Assembly (NCBI RefSeq): GCF_002813455.1
Contig: NZ_PHHE01000001.1
Span: forward strand, 1,240,001 to 1,304,000
Source: Pseudomonas baetica
GTDB lineage: Bacteria; Pseudomonadota; Gammaproteobacteria; Pseudomonadales; Pseudomonadaceae
Direction: 5' to 3'
Length of the DNA: 64,000 nt
This document shows positions 16,709 to 25,651 of this stretch, in pieces. Position 1 is the first letter of the stretch. The number at the start of each line of letters is the position of its first letter. A model generated the notes under the pieces. That model did not search any database, had not been told where the DNA came from, and saw only the letters and a program-made list of their open reading frames with translations. Position numbers and translations under genes: made by a program.

Positions 16709-18043
16709 TCAATAAATCCATACCTCCACCCGCCGATTCTTGATCCGCCCCTCATCGGCACTGTTGGTCGCCACCGGCATCTGCGCGCCAAAACCGCGCA
16801 CCTCGCGCAGCACCACACCGTGCTTGACCAACTCGCGCCGCACCGCCATCGCCCGCAACTTCGACAACAAATCTGCCCGCGCCGGATCGTCCTTGGCATC
16901 GCCAAACCCCACCAGCGTCACCGCTCGCTCGGTTTTGTCATGACGCTTTATATAGTCGAGCACCCGCGCCAGATCCTGGCGCGCCTTGTTGTCCAGGCTG
17001 GCGCTACCTTCCTCGAAGCGGAAGTTCACGGTAAGACGCTGGGCGTGACGGCTGAGGGATTGATAACCCTCGGGCATCAGCGCATTCGGTGCGACGGTCA
17101 TTGCCTGCACGGTCTGACTGATAAAACCGTTGGCCGCGACAATCGTCTGGCCCTGACGACTTTGTGCGAACACCACCAACGCCTGCGCCCACTGATTTTT
17201 GCTGTCCGGCGGCAGATAGAAGAACAAACGGCGCGACAGCGGATAGTCTTCGGTGGCGATCAGACTGTTGAGCGGCAGCATCGACTGCGACGCACCATCG
17301 GCAATCGCCAGCGCTTTGGCCTGGCGCACGTAAGGCAAACCGATAAAACCAATGCCTTGGGGATCGGCGCTGACAGCGTCGGACAATTGCTCGCTGGATT
17401 CAAACCTTTTCGCAGCGCTACTCAGATTTTTCCCACGACGACTGAGGACCAACTCCTTAAACGTATCGTAGGTGCCGGACTGATCATCGCGTGCGTATAA
17501 ATGAATCGCGCCGCCACGACCGCCAAGGTCTTCCCAGGTTTTTACCTCGCCACTGAATATCCGCGCCAGTTGTTCGGTGTCCAGTTGCTGCAGCGGATTG
17601 TCGGGGTGAAGGATGATTGCCAGGCCATCGATGGCGATGACTTGCTCGGCGGCGGGGCTTTTCAGATCACCCAGTAATTGCAGGGTCTGTAGCTCACTGT
17701 CCTTGATCTCGCGGGAGGACGCGGCCAGGTCGGCGCTGGCATTTTTCAACGCGGTGAAACCGGTGCTGGAACCGTGGGCGGCGACTTCAACGACCACGCG
17801 TTGACCTTCGCTGGTCTGGCCGGCGATGCGCAGTTCGTTGGCGGTGTCCGGGGTTTCGCGGTGGATTTTTTGCAGGCCTTGCTCGCGTAGCAAACCCTCA
17901 ACCAGCGCCGGACCCAGTTCGGCACCGATGGTGTTCGACCCCTGAATGCGCAGTGCCGGGCCGTTTTCAGGGATGGGTAGGGCAGCGGCAGAGACCGTCA
18001 GCCATCCACTCAAGAGAAAAACGCACAAAACACGCAGGGTCAT
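16709..18043 (-). CDS. PstS-like solute-binding domain fused to an OmpA domain
   Basis: The 444-residue protein has a signal peptide (MTLRVLCVFLLSGWLTVSAA), a PstS-like domain with the anion-binding loops IQGSNTIGAEL, AAHGSSTGFTAL and ARDDQSGTYDTFKELVL (about residues 30-300), and a C-terminal OmpA domain (VNFRFEEGSASLDNKARQDL, NSADEGRIKNRRVEVWIY) with the Asp/Arg pair that binds peptidoglycan diaminopimelate. It is likely a cell-wall-anchored periplasmic phosphate- or oxyanion-binding protein. No Pst transporter genes are nearby, so a sensing or scavenging role is possible. Confidence 0.85.
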   Translation of the reverse strand: MTLRVLCVFLLSGWLTVSAAALPIPENGPALRIQGSNTIGAELGPALVEGLLREQGLQKIHRETPDTANELRIAGQTSEGQRVVVEVAAHGSSTGFTALKNASADLAASSREIKDSELQTLQLLGDLKSPAAEQVIAIDGLAIILHPDNPLQQLDTEQLARIFSGEVKTWEDLGGRGGAIHLYARDDQSGTYDTFKELVLSRRGKNLSSAAKRFESSEQLSDAVSADPQGIGFIGLPYVRQAKALAIADGASQSMLPLNSLIATEDYPLSRRLFFYLPPDSKNQWAQALVVFAQSRQGQTIVAANGFISQTVQAMTVAPNALMPEGYQSLSRHAQRLTVNFRFEEGSASLDNKARQDLARVLDYIKRHDKTERAVTLVGFGDAKDDPARADLLSKLRAMAVRRELVKHGVVLREVRGFGAQMPVATNSADEGRIKNRRVEVWIY

Positions 18044-18122
18044 GCCGGCACCGAATCAAGCCAAGGGGATTGCCGGGGAGATTAAGTCAGAAAAGTTACT
18101 TGAAGATGACAACGATCTAAAT

Positions 18123-18207
18123 GTGGGAGCGAGCCTGCTCGCGAAGCGGTGGGTCAGTTACAAAAATGTATCTGACAGACCGCGTTCGCGAGCAAGCCCG
18201 CTCTCAC
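18123..18207. repeat. REPIN with mixed arms
   Basis: Left arm is the GAGCCT variant and right arm the GGGCTT variant, with GCTCTCAC in place of GCTCCCAC at its end, between two minus-strand genes. Confidence 0.88.
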
Positions 18208-18232
18208 AAGGGGATTTCAGGTGATTCGAAGA

Positions 18233-19045
18233 TCAGCTCAGTTCAAGCCAGATCGGCGCGTGATCGGACGGTTTTTCCATCCCGCGCAATTCGTAGTCGA
18301 CACCGGCTGCCTTCACTCGCGGCAGCAAACCATGGGACGCCAGAATCACATCGATGCGCAGGCCGCGCTTCGGCTCATCCTCAAAGCCACGGCTGCGATA
18401 GTCGAACCAGCTGAACATGTCAGTCACGTCAGGGTTGAGGTAGCGGTAACTGTCGGTCAAGCCCCAGTTTTTCAGGCGGGCCATCCACTCGCGCTCTTCC
18501 GGCAGGAAGCTGCATTTGCCGGTTTTCAGCCAGCGCTTCATGTTGTCCGGGCCGATGCCGATGTCGCAGTCTTCCGGGGAAATGTTCACATCGCCCATCA
18601 CCACCAGCGGCTGTTCGTTGTGGAACTGGCTTTCCAGCAGGGTTTGCAGATCGTTGTAGAAGCGCTGCTTGGCCGGGAATTTGGTCGGGTGGTCGCGGCT
18701 TTCGCCCTGAGGGAAATAGCCGTTCATGATCGTCACCGGCACGCCATTGGCATCGGCGAACGTGCCCCAGATGAAGCGGCGTTGGGCGTCTTCTTCGTCG
18801 GTGGCGAAACCTTTGTGGATGGCAATCGGTTCCTGGCGCGAAAGGATGGCCACACCGTAGTGACCTTTCTGGCCGTGGAAATACACGTGGTAGCCGAGGG
18901 CGCGGACTTCTTCGAGCGGGAACTGGTCGTCGTGGACCTTGGTTTCCTGCAGGCCGATCACGTCTGGCTGGTGTTTTTCGATCAGCGCTGCCAGCTGATG
19001 CGGACGGGCGCGCAGTCCGTTGATGTTGAAGGAAACGATCTTCAT
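18233..19045 (-). CDS. xthA: Exodeoxyribonuclease III
   Basis: This 270-residue EEP-family nuclease shows [12 protein letters not shown] (Asn), IGLQETKV (metal-binding Glu), MNGYFPQGE (Tyr), [13 protein letters not shown] (Asp/Asn) and the terminal [10 protein letters not shown] (Asp-His). It cleaves abasic sites and degrades 3' ends of duplex DNA in base-excision repair. All catalytic residues are present, which separates it from the related but inactive Crc protein. ATG 19045 is chosen because it opens the canonical [10 protein letters not shown]; further upstream in frame is REPIN. Confidence 0.93.
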   Translation of the reverse strand: MKIVSFNINGLRARPHQLAALIEKHQPDVIGLQETKVHDDQFPLEEVRALGYHVYFHGQKGHYGVAILSRQEPIAIHKGFATDEEDAQRRFIWGTFADANGVPVTIMNGYFPQGESRDHPTKFPAKQRFYNDLQTLLESQFHNEQPLVVMGDVNISPEDCDIGIGPDNMKRWLKTGKCSFLPEEREWMARLKNWGLTDSYRYLNPDVTDMFSWFDYRSRGFEDEPKRGLRIDVILASHGLLPRVKAAGVDYELRGMEKPSDHAPIWLELS

Positions 19046-19157
19046 GGTCGGCAGTCCTGGCAAAAGGGCGATGCTAGCTGACATGTGGGATGGGGGCCAG
19101 TGTGGGGTGGGAGAAATCATTTTGGCCTGTGGGATTTGTATTGCCTGGGAGGGCCTC

Positions 19158-19221
19158 TTCGCGAGCAGGCTCGCTCCCACAGGGATGCGCATTCCAAATG
19201 TGGGAGCGAGCCTGCTCGCGA
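19158..19221. repeat. Short REP pair
   Basis: Two inverted GTGGGAGCGAGCCTGCTCGC copies only about 18 bases apart, closer than the other pairs in this window. The rest of the 303-base gap between xthA and the acetyltransferase gene holds nothing else I can name. Confidence 0.88.
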
Positions 19222-19348
19222 CGAGGCCGGCAAAATCGATGAAGATCCCGAGTTGGTCTATACCTGTGGGGGAACTGCGCCGCCATCAAAAGGTTCGTAC
19301 CAACAAGAGCGCAGTCATTTGAGCCGTGCCCCGGGGAGAATCCACGTC

Positions 19349-19999
19349 ATGCCTGAAACCCAGACCGCCATCGCCGACATTCACATGCTCGATCGCGGCT
19401 ACTCCCGCGAAGCCCGATCCCTGCTGTATCAGGCCTACCGCCACGAGCCGACTTTCGGTTACCTGTTCGAAGCCGAGCGCCCCGGCTACGAGCAGCGAGT
19501 GCGGGCAACGGTGCGTGAATTGGTCAAGCAACACTTCCTGCAGGATCTGCCCGCTATCGGCCTGCTGGTCAACGACCGCCTGATCGGCATCGCCCTGATC
19601 GCGCCTCCGCAGCGTCGTCTGGGGATTACCGAAAGTTGGGCATGGCGCCTGCGCATGGTGCTCAGCACCGGCTTTCGCTGCACCCGTCGCTACCTGGAAT
19701 ATCACGATGCCGTCTCTGCCTGCGTGCCGAGCGACTCGGTGCACATGCTGCCGCTGCTGGGGGTTCATCCGCAGTTCCAGGGCAAACACTTCGGTGAGCA
19801 GTTGCTGACGGCGGTACACAATTGGTGTGCGGTCGACGAAACCTCGCAAGGCGTGGTGCTCGACACGGGCAACCCGCGCTACCTGGAATTCTATAAACGT
19901 CAGGGTTATCAGGAGATTGGCGAAGTTGCCGTCGGCCCCGTGCGCGAACACGTGTTTTTCCACGCCAATCCGCAGGTGTTACAAACTGCAACAGCATAA
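19349..19999 (+). CDS. GNAT-family N-acetyltransferase
   Basis: The 216-residue protein carries the acetyl-CoA loop in LLGVHPQFQGKHFGEQLL (QGKHFG in place of the usual Q/RxxGxG/A) and a C-terminal FYKRQGYQEIGE segment typical of the GNAT fold. The substrate is unknown. ATG 19349 is preceded by GGGGAGAA at a good distance, while the longer open frame upstream is REP sequence. tamA follows 65 bases downstream on the same strand. Confidence 0.85.
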   Translation: MPETQTAIADIHMLDRGYSREARSLLYQAYRHEPTFGYLFEAERPGYEQRVRATVRELVKQHFLQDLPAIGLLVNDRLIGIALIAPPQRRLGITESWAWRLRMVLSTGFRCTRRYLEYHDAVSACVPSDSVHMLPLLGVHPQFQGKHFGEQLLTAVHNWCAVDETSQGVVLDTGNPRYLEFYKRQGYQEIGEVAVGPVREHVFFHANPQVLQTATA

Positions 20000-20064
20000 C
20001 AATCGAACTTCTTGGGAAATTTCCGCTTCTATTACGCTCCCAAGCCCGTGATAGCATTCGCGCC

Positions 20065-21792
20065 ATGAAGTTTCCAGGAAGATTTACCAGTGGCGTGCTC
20101 ATGCTGTTATCCAGCTGCACGGCGCTGGCGCAAAGTGAATTGGACGTGCGGATCAAACCGTCCAACGATGAACTTAAAGCCAATATAGAAGGCTATATTG
20201 GCAGCCTCGGCGACCGTGACGAAGAAGCCTTGCTGCGCTTCAGTCGCGGTGCCGAAGAGCAGGCGCGCAAAGCGGCTCAGGCGTTGGGTTACTACCAGCC
20301 GCAGATCGACAGTGACGTGAAGGGCGGCGACAAACCGCGCCTGGTGCTGAACATCGATCCCGGCGAGCCGATTCGCCTGCGCAACGTCACCATTCGCGTC
20401 GACGGCCCGGCTGCCTCCTTTAAATCCTTTCGCGTGCCGAAAGCCGACGTGCTCAAGCCCGGCGCGGTGCTCAACCATGGTCGCTACGAAGACGCCAAGC
20501 GACTGATCCAGAATCAGGCCTCGCGCTTCGGCTATTTCAGCGGCCATTTCACTAGCCAAAAGCTCTTGGTCGACCCGCGTGCCGGCGTTGCCGACGTTGA
20601 GTTGATCTACGAAAGCGGCCCGCGTTATGCGCTGGGCAACGTCAGTTTCGAGGGCGACACGCCGTTCGACGAAGACCTGCTGCAACGCATGGTGCCGTTC
20701 AAGGCCGGCGACCCGTATGACTCCGAACTGATCGCCGAACTCAACCGCGATCTGCAATCGAGTGGCTATTTCGAAGGCGTGCGGGTCGACGCCGCACCGA
20801 CTGCTGCAAAAAATGACGTGATCCCGGTCGACGTCAAACTCGATACGCGCAAGCCACGCACCATGGGCCTGGGCCTCGGTTACTCGACCGACGTCGGGCC
20901 ACGGGTCAAAGCCAACTGGACGCGCCACTGGGTCAATCCGCAGGGTGACAGCTACGGCTGGGAGGCCGAATTGTCGGCGCCACGGCAAAACGTCGGGCTG
21001 TTCTATGACATACCGCTCGACCCGCCACTGACCGACAAATTGCGTTGGGCCGGTGGTTATCAATTCGAAGACATCGAGGGTTCCGATACCCTGAGCAAAC
21101 TGCTGACCTTCGGCCCGGAATGGCACAGCAAGTTGCCCAGCGGCTGGCAACGGGTGATCTCGCTGAAATGGCAGCGTGAGGAATACGAGCTCGGTGATGA
21201 CTCGGGTTTGAGTACCTTGCTGATGCCCGGCATCAGTTATTCGTACCTGAAAAGTGACAACCGCATCGACCCGCACAACGGCTATCGCCTGACCTTTGAA
21301 AGCAAAGTGGCGAAAGAGGGCATCGGTTCGGACAACAACCTTTTATATGGCACGGCATTGGTCAAAGGCCTGACCACGGTGTTCGACAAACACCGTTTCC
21401 TCGGTCGCGTGCAGGTCGGTGGCAGTGCCACCAACGGTTATAACTCGGTGCCGCCGTCGCTGCGGTTCTTCGCCGGTGGCGATCAGAGCGTGCGCGGTTA
21501 CGATTACCAGAGCCTGTCGCCGGAAAACGCCAAGGGCGACCGCATCGGTGGTCGCTACATGGTCGCCGGCAGCGTCGAATATCAATACTCGGTCGCCGAA
21601 AAGTGGCGGGTCGCGACCTTCGTCGATCAGGGCAACTCCTTCAACAAACTCGAACTGCCGAACCTTAAGACCGGGGTCGGTATTGGTGTGCGCTGGGTCT
21701 CGCCGGTAGGGCCGATCCGCCTCGACCTGGCCCACGCGCTGGACGACGATGGCGGCATCCGGCTGCACTTTTCCATGGGGCCTGAGCTGTGA
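20065..21792 (+). CDS. tamA: TamA, Omp85-family translocation and assembly protein
   Basis: The 575-residue protein has a signal peptide ending near TALAQS, three POTRA-like repeats (about residues 25-265) and a 16-strand Omp85 barrel that contains the conserved VRGYDY motif (GGDQSVRGYDYQSL). With TamB it forms an envelope-spanning machine that inserts certain outer-membrane proteins such as autotransporters and ushers, or moves lipids. The stop overlaps the tamB start. Confidence 0.93.
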   Translation: MKFPGRFTSGVLMLLSSCTALAQSELDVRIKPSNDELKANIEGYIGSLGDRDEEALLRFSRGAEEQARKAAQALGYYQPQIDSDVKGGDKPRLVLNIDPGEPIRLRNVTIRVDGPAASFKSFRVPKADVLKPGAVLNHGRYEDAKRLIQNQASRFGYFSGHFTSQKLLVDPRAGVADVELIYESGPRYALGNVSFEGDTPFDEDLLQRMVPFKAGDPYDSELIAELNRDLQSSGYFEGVRVDAAPTAAKNDVIPVDVKLDTRKPRTMGLGLGYSTDVGPRVKANWTRHWVNPQGDSYGWEAELSAPRQNVGLFYDIPLDPPLTDKLRWAGGYQFEDIEGSDTLSKLLTFGPEWHSKLPSGWQRVISLKWQREEYELGDDSGLSTLLMPGISYSYLKSDNRIDPHNGYRLTFESKVAKEGIGSDNNLLYGTALVKGLTTVFDKHRFLGRVQVGGSATNGYNSVPPSLRFFAGGDQSVRGYDYQSLSPENAKGDRIGGRYMVAGSVEYQYSVAEKWRVATFVDQGNSFNKLELPNLKTGVGIGVRWVSPVGPIRLDLAHALDDDGGIRLHFSMGPEL

Positions 21793-24700
21793 AGCGTGGT
21801 TTGAAAATAACGGCACTGACGCTGCTGGCGCTGGTGTTGTTGATTGTCTTGAGCATCGTTGCGGTGCTGGGTACACAGGCTGGCAGCCGTTGGGTGCTGG
21901 GTCTGGTGCCGGGCTTGAGCGTGGAAAATTTCCAGGGCCGCCTCGGCGGGCAGTGGAGCGCCGATCACTTGCTGTGGCAGCAGGACAGCAGCCGCGTCGA
22001 GTTGCAGAAGCCGATTTTCGCCTGGTCGCCGCTGTGCCTGACGCGCATGACCCTGTGCATCGAGCAGCTCAAGGCTGATCAGGTCACCCTGCAATTTCCG
22101 CCGAGTGAAGAGACCACCGAAAGCGGCCCGATCAAACTGCCGGATCTGCAATTGCCGGTAGCCATCGAGCTGGGCGACGTACAGGTCGGCAGCCTGTTGT
22201 TCAACGGCAGCGAACAGCTCAAAGGCCTGCAACTGGCGGCGCACTGGACTGCTCAAGGTCTGCAGATCGACAGCGTGAAATTGCAGCGCGACGACCTCAG
22301 CCTGAATCTGTCCGGGCTGCTCCAGCCTACTGGCAACTGGCCGCTGAACATTGCAGGCGACCTGACCTTGCCGTCGCCGGGCACCGGCCCATGGACGCTG
22401 GCGTTGAAAGTCGACGGCGATCTGTTGAAAACCCTCAACCTGCACGCCGACAGCCGTGGCTACCTCGACGGCCAGTTGAGCGGTGAACTGCAACCGCTGG
22501 TGGAAAACCTGCCGGCCAAGGTGCGGATTACTTCCGAGGCGTTCAAGCCGAGCGCCGACCTGCCAGACACCCTGCAACTCAATCAACTGGTGTTGACCGG
22601 CGAAGGCGACCTGAAAAACGGTTACCAGCTCAACGGCAACGCCACACTGCCCGCTGATAAAGGCCCGGTCGCGCTGTTGCTCAAGGGCAAAGTCGACGCC
22701 AGCGGCGCACAGATTGCCGGTCTCGACCTGACGGCCAACGACAAGCAAAGTCTGAAACTCACCGGCAGCGTCGATTGGAGCAAAGGCATCACCGCGCAGG
22801 CCAATATCAACTGGCAGGATTTCCCGTGGCATCGGCTCTATAACGAAATCGACGAGCCACAAGTGGTTTTGCGTACTTTCACTGGCGAAGTCTCCTACAC
22901 CGACGGCCAATACCTCGGCAACTTCGCCGCTGCACTGGATGGCCCGGCGGGCGCGTTTGCTCTGAGTAGTCCGTTCAGTGGCAGCCTGAAACAGATCGCC
23001 TTGCCGCAATTGAAAATGCAAGCCGGACAGGGCAAGGCCGAAGGTCATGTGAACGTACAGTTTGCTGACGGTATTGCCTGGGACACGGCGCTGGATCTGT
23101 CGGCACTCAACCCGGCGTACTGGGTCGCGGAGCTGCCGGGCACCTTGGCCGGACCGTTGAAAAGCAAAGGCGAAATGAAGAACGAGCGCCTGAGCCTGAC
23201 CGCCGACCTCGATCTGAAAGGTAAACTGCGCGGCCAACCGGCGATTCTGCAAGCCAAGGCTGACGGCGCCGGCGAGCAGTGGAACCTCAACGCCCTGCAA
23301 ATCCGCCTCGGCGACAACAGCATCACCGGCAAGGGCAGCCTGCAACAGAAACTCACCGGGCAGATCGACATCAAGCTGGCGCGCCTGGCTCAGCTCTGGC
23401 CAGAGCTGCGTGGGCAGATCAATGGCCGCGTCGACGTCGCTGGTACGTTGAAAGCACCGCAAGGCAAACTCGGTCTGCAAGGTTCGCAACTGGCGTTCCA
23501 GGACAATCGCCTGCAAAGCCTCAACCTCGACGCCACGCTCGACAGTGCGCAACGGGCGAAAATTGATCTGAAAGGCTCAGGGATTCAGGCCGGCGACACC
23601 AATCTGGGCACGCTGACCGCCAGCGCCCAGGGCGACATCAAGAACCAGAAACTCAACCTCGACCTGATCGGACCGAAGCTGAAACTTGCCCTCGGTCTGG
23701 ACGGCAATCTGGACAAGGGCAACTGGCGTGGTCGCCTGGCCAGCGGTGACATTCAGGCCGGTGGCCAAGACTGGAAACTGCAAAACCCGGCCAAACTCGA
23801 GCGCCTGGCCGACGGCAAAATCAACTTCGGCGCGCATTGCTGGATGTCCGGCAGCGCCAGCCTGTGCGGTGAAGATCAACGGCTGATGCCCGATCCGAAG
23901 CTGCGTTATCACCTCAAGCAGTTCCCTATCGAAAGTCTGGCGCAATGGCTGCCCAAGGATTTCGCTTGGCAGGGCAAACTCAATGCCGACCTGCAACTGG
24001 ATCTGCCGGCCAGCGGCCCGAACGGTGTAGTCAGCATCGACGCCAGCGGCGGCACCTTGCGCATGAAGGAAAAGGATCAGTGGCTGGACTTCCCGTACCA
24101 GACCCTGAAACTCACCAGCAAACTCACACCGAAGCGCGTCGACACTGAACTCAACTTCGTCGGCGGTAAACTCGGCGAGTTGATGGTGCAGGCGCAGCTC
24201 AATCCGCTGCCGAAAAACAAACCGCTAAGCGGCTCGTTCCGCCTCAGCGGGCTGGACCTGTCGGTGGCGCGGCCGTTTGTGCCGATGGTTGAAAAACTCA
24301 CCGGGCGTCTGAACGGCAGCGGCACGCTTTCCGGTGGCCTGCTCGCGCCATTGGTCAACGGCACGGTGCAACTCAGCGACGGCGAAGTGTCGGGTGCCGA
24401 GTTGCCGATGGAGCTGCAGAATCTGCAACTTACCGCTGTGATTGCCGGCGAATCGGTACGCCTCGACGGCGGCTGGAAAAGCGGCAAGACCGGGCAGGGC
24501 AGCCTCACTGGCAATGTCGCCTGGGGCCAGGCATTGATCGTCGATCTGGCGCTCAAGGGCACGCAATTACCGGTCACGGTCGAACCGTACGCCAAGCTCG
24601 AAGTGGCGCCGGACCTGAAAATTTCCATGGCCGGCGACGAGCTGAAAATCGCCGGCAAAGTGCAGGTGCCCAGAGGCGAAATCACCGTGCGCGAATTGCC

Positions 24701-25463
24701 GCCATCCACGGTGAAAGTCTCCGACGACACGATTATCGTCGGTGCGCAGACCGAAGAAGGCAAACCGCCGATGGCGATGAAAATGGACATCGACGTGGTG
24801 GTCGGCGAAGACAAACTGGCCTTCGCCGGATTTGGTCTGACCGCCAACGTGCAAGGTCATGTGCACATCGGCGACAACATGGACACCCGTGGCGAGCTGT
24901 GGCTCAACGACGGCCGCTACAGTGCCTACGGCCAGCGCTTGTCGGTGCGCCGTGCGCGTCTGTTGTTCGCCGGCCCCCTCGATCAGCCGTATCTGGACAT
25001 CGAAGCGATCCGTCAGACCGACGACGTGATTGCCGGTATTCGCCTGAGCGGCAGCGCCGAGCAACCGACCACGCAGATCTTCTCGGAACCGGCGATGAGC
25101 CAGGAGCAGGCATTGTCTTACCTCATACTCGGCCGTCCGCTGAGTACCAACGGCGAAGACAACAACATGCTCGCGCAAGCGGCGCTGGGCCTGGGCTTGA
25201 TGGGCAGCGCCGGGGTCACCAGCAGCCTGGCCAAGGATCTGGGGATTCAGGACTTCCAGCTCGACACGGCGGGCAGCGGCGATGCCACCAGCGTGGTGGC
25301 CAGCGGCAATATTACCGAGAAGCTCAGTTTGCGTTATGGCGTGGGCGTGTTTGAGCCGGCCAGCACCATTGCCCTGCGTTACAAGCTGAGCAAGAAGGTC
25401 TATGTCGAAGCGGCGAGTGGCGTGGCCAGTTCGCTGGATATCTTTTACAAGCGCGATTTCTAG
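21789..25463 (+). CDS. tamB: TamB, AsmA-like translocation and assembly protein
   Basis: This 1224-residue protein has one N-terminal inner-membrane anchor (ALTLLALVLLIVLSIVAVLG), a long repetitive beta-rich body (beta-helix groove of the bridge-like lipid-transfer type), and a C-terminal DUF490 domain ending SGVASSLDIFYKRDF, which docks to TamA. The start is GTG, overlapping the tamA stop (GTGA), so the pair is translationally coupled. Length is normal for the family. An usher gene, a reported type of TamAB client, is convergent just downstream. Confidence 0.93.
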   Translation: MKRGLKITALTLLALVLLIVLSIVAVLGTQAGSRWVLGLVPGLSVENFQGRLGGQWSADHLLWQQDSSRVELQKPIFAWSPLCLTRMTLCIEQLKADQVTLQFPPSEETTESGPIKLPDLQLPVAIELGDVQVGSLLFNGSEQLKGLQLAAHWTAQGLQIDSVKLQRDDLSLNLSGLLQPTGNWPLNIAGDLTLPSPGTGPWTLALKVDGDLLKTLNLHADSRGYLDGQLSGELQPLVENLPAKVRITSEAFKPSADLPDTLQLNQLVLTGEGDLKNGYQLNGNATLPADKGPVALLLKGKVDASGAQIAGLDLTANDKQSLKLTGSVDWSKGITAQANINWQDFPWHRLYNEIDEPQVVLRTFTGEVSYTDGQYLGNFAAALDGPAGAFALSSPFSGSLKQIALPQLKMQAGQGKAEGHVNVQFADGIAWDTALDLSALNPAYWVAELPGTLAGPLKSKGEMKNERLSLTADLDLKGKLRGQPAILQAKADGAGEQWNLNALQIRLGDNSITGKGSLQQKLTGQIDIKLARLAQLWPELRGQINGRVDVAGTLKAPQGKLGLQGSQLAFQDNRLQSLNLDATLDSAQRAKIDLKGSGIQAGDTNLGTLTASAQGDIKNQKLNLDLIGPKLKLALGLDGNLDKGNWRGRLASGDIQAGGQDWKLQNPAKLERLADGKINFGAHCWMSGSASLCGEDQRLMPDPKLRYHLKQFPIESLAQWLPKDFAWQGKLNADLQLDLPASGPNGVVSIDASGGTLRMKEKDQWLDFPYQTLKLTSKLTPKRVDTELNFVGGKLGELMVQAQLNPLPKNKPLSGSFRLSGLDLSVARPFVPMVEKLTGRLNGSGTLSGGLLAPLVNGTVQLSDGEVSGAELPMELQNLQLTAVIAGESVRLDGGWKSGKTGQGSLTGNVAWGQALIVDLALKGTQLPVTVEPYAKLEVAPDLKISMAGDELKIAGKVQVPRGEITVRELPPSTVKVSDDTIIVGAQTEEGKPPMAMKMDIDVVVGEDKLAFAGFGLTANVQGHVHIGDNMDTRGELWLNDGRYSAYGQRLSVRRARLLFAGPLDQPYLDIEAIRQTDDVIAGIRLSGSAEQPTTQIFSEPAMSQEQALSYLILGRPLSTNGEDNNMLAQAALGLGLMGSAGVTSSLAKDLGIQDFQLDTAGSGDATSVVASGNITEKLSLRYGVGVFEPASTIALRYKLSKKVYVEAASGVASSLDIFYKRDF

Positions 25464-25496
25464 ACCGTAACAGGTTATTTGAATCGAGGCGCAGCC

Positions 25497-25651
25497 TTCG
25501 CGAGCAGGCTCGCTCCCACATTCGATCTGTGCCAGGCATGGATTTGTGTTCGCTCGAAATCCCCCTGTGGGAGCGAGCCTGCTCGCGAAAGCGTCTTCTC
25601 ATTCATCGATGATGCTGAGGTTGCCGACCTCTTCGCGAGCAGGCTCGCTCC
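25497..25651. repeat. Cluster of three REP copies
   Basis: An inverted REP pair (25497-25589) is followed by a third, 3'-truncated copy (25632-25651). The third copy lies within the reading frame of the usher gene and codes part of its C-terminus. Confidence 0.9.

Noticed and set aside
18233..19045. The Crc catabolite-repression protein
   Set aside because: Crc is related to exonuclease III but lacks its catalytic residues; here the Glu, Asp/Asn and Asp-His motifs are all intact, so xthA.
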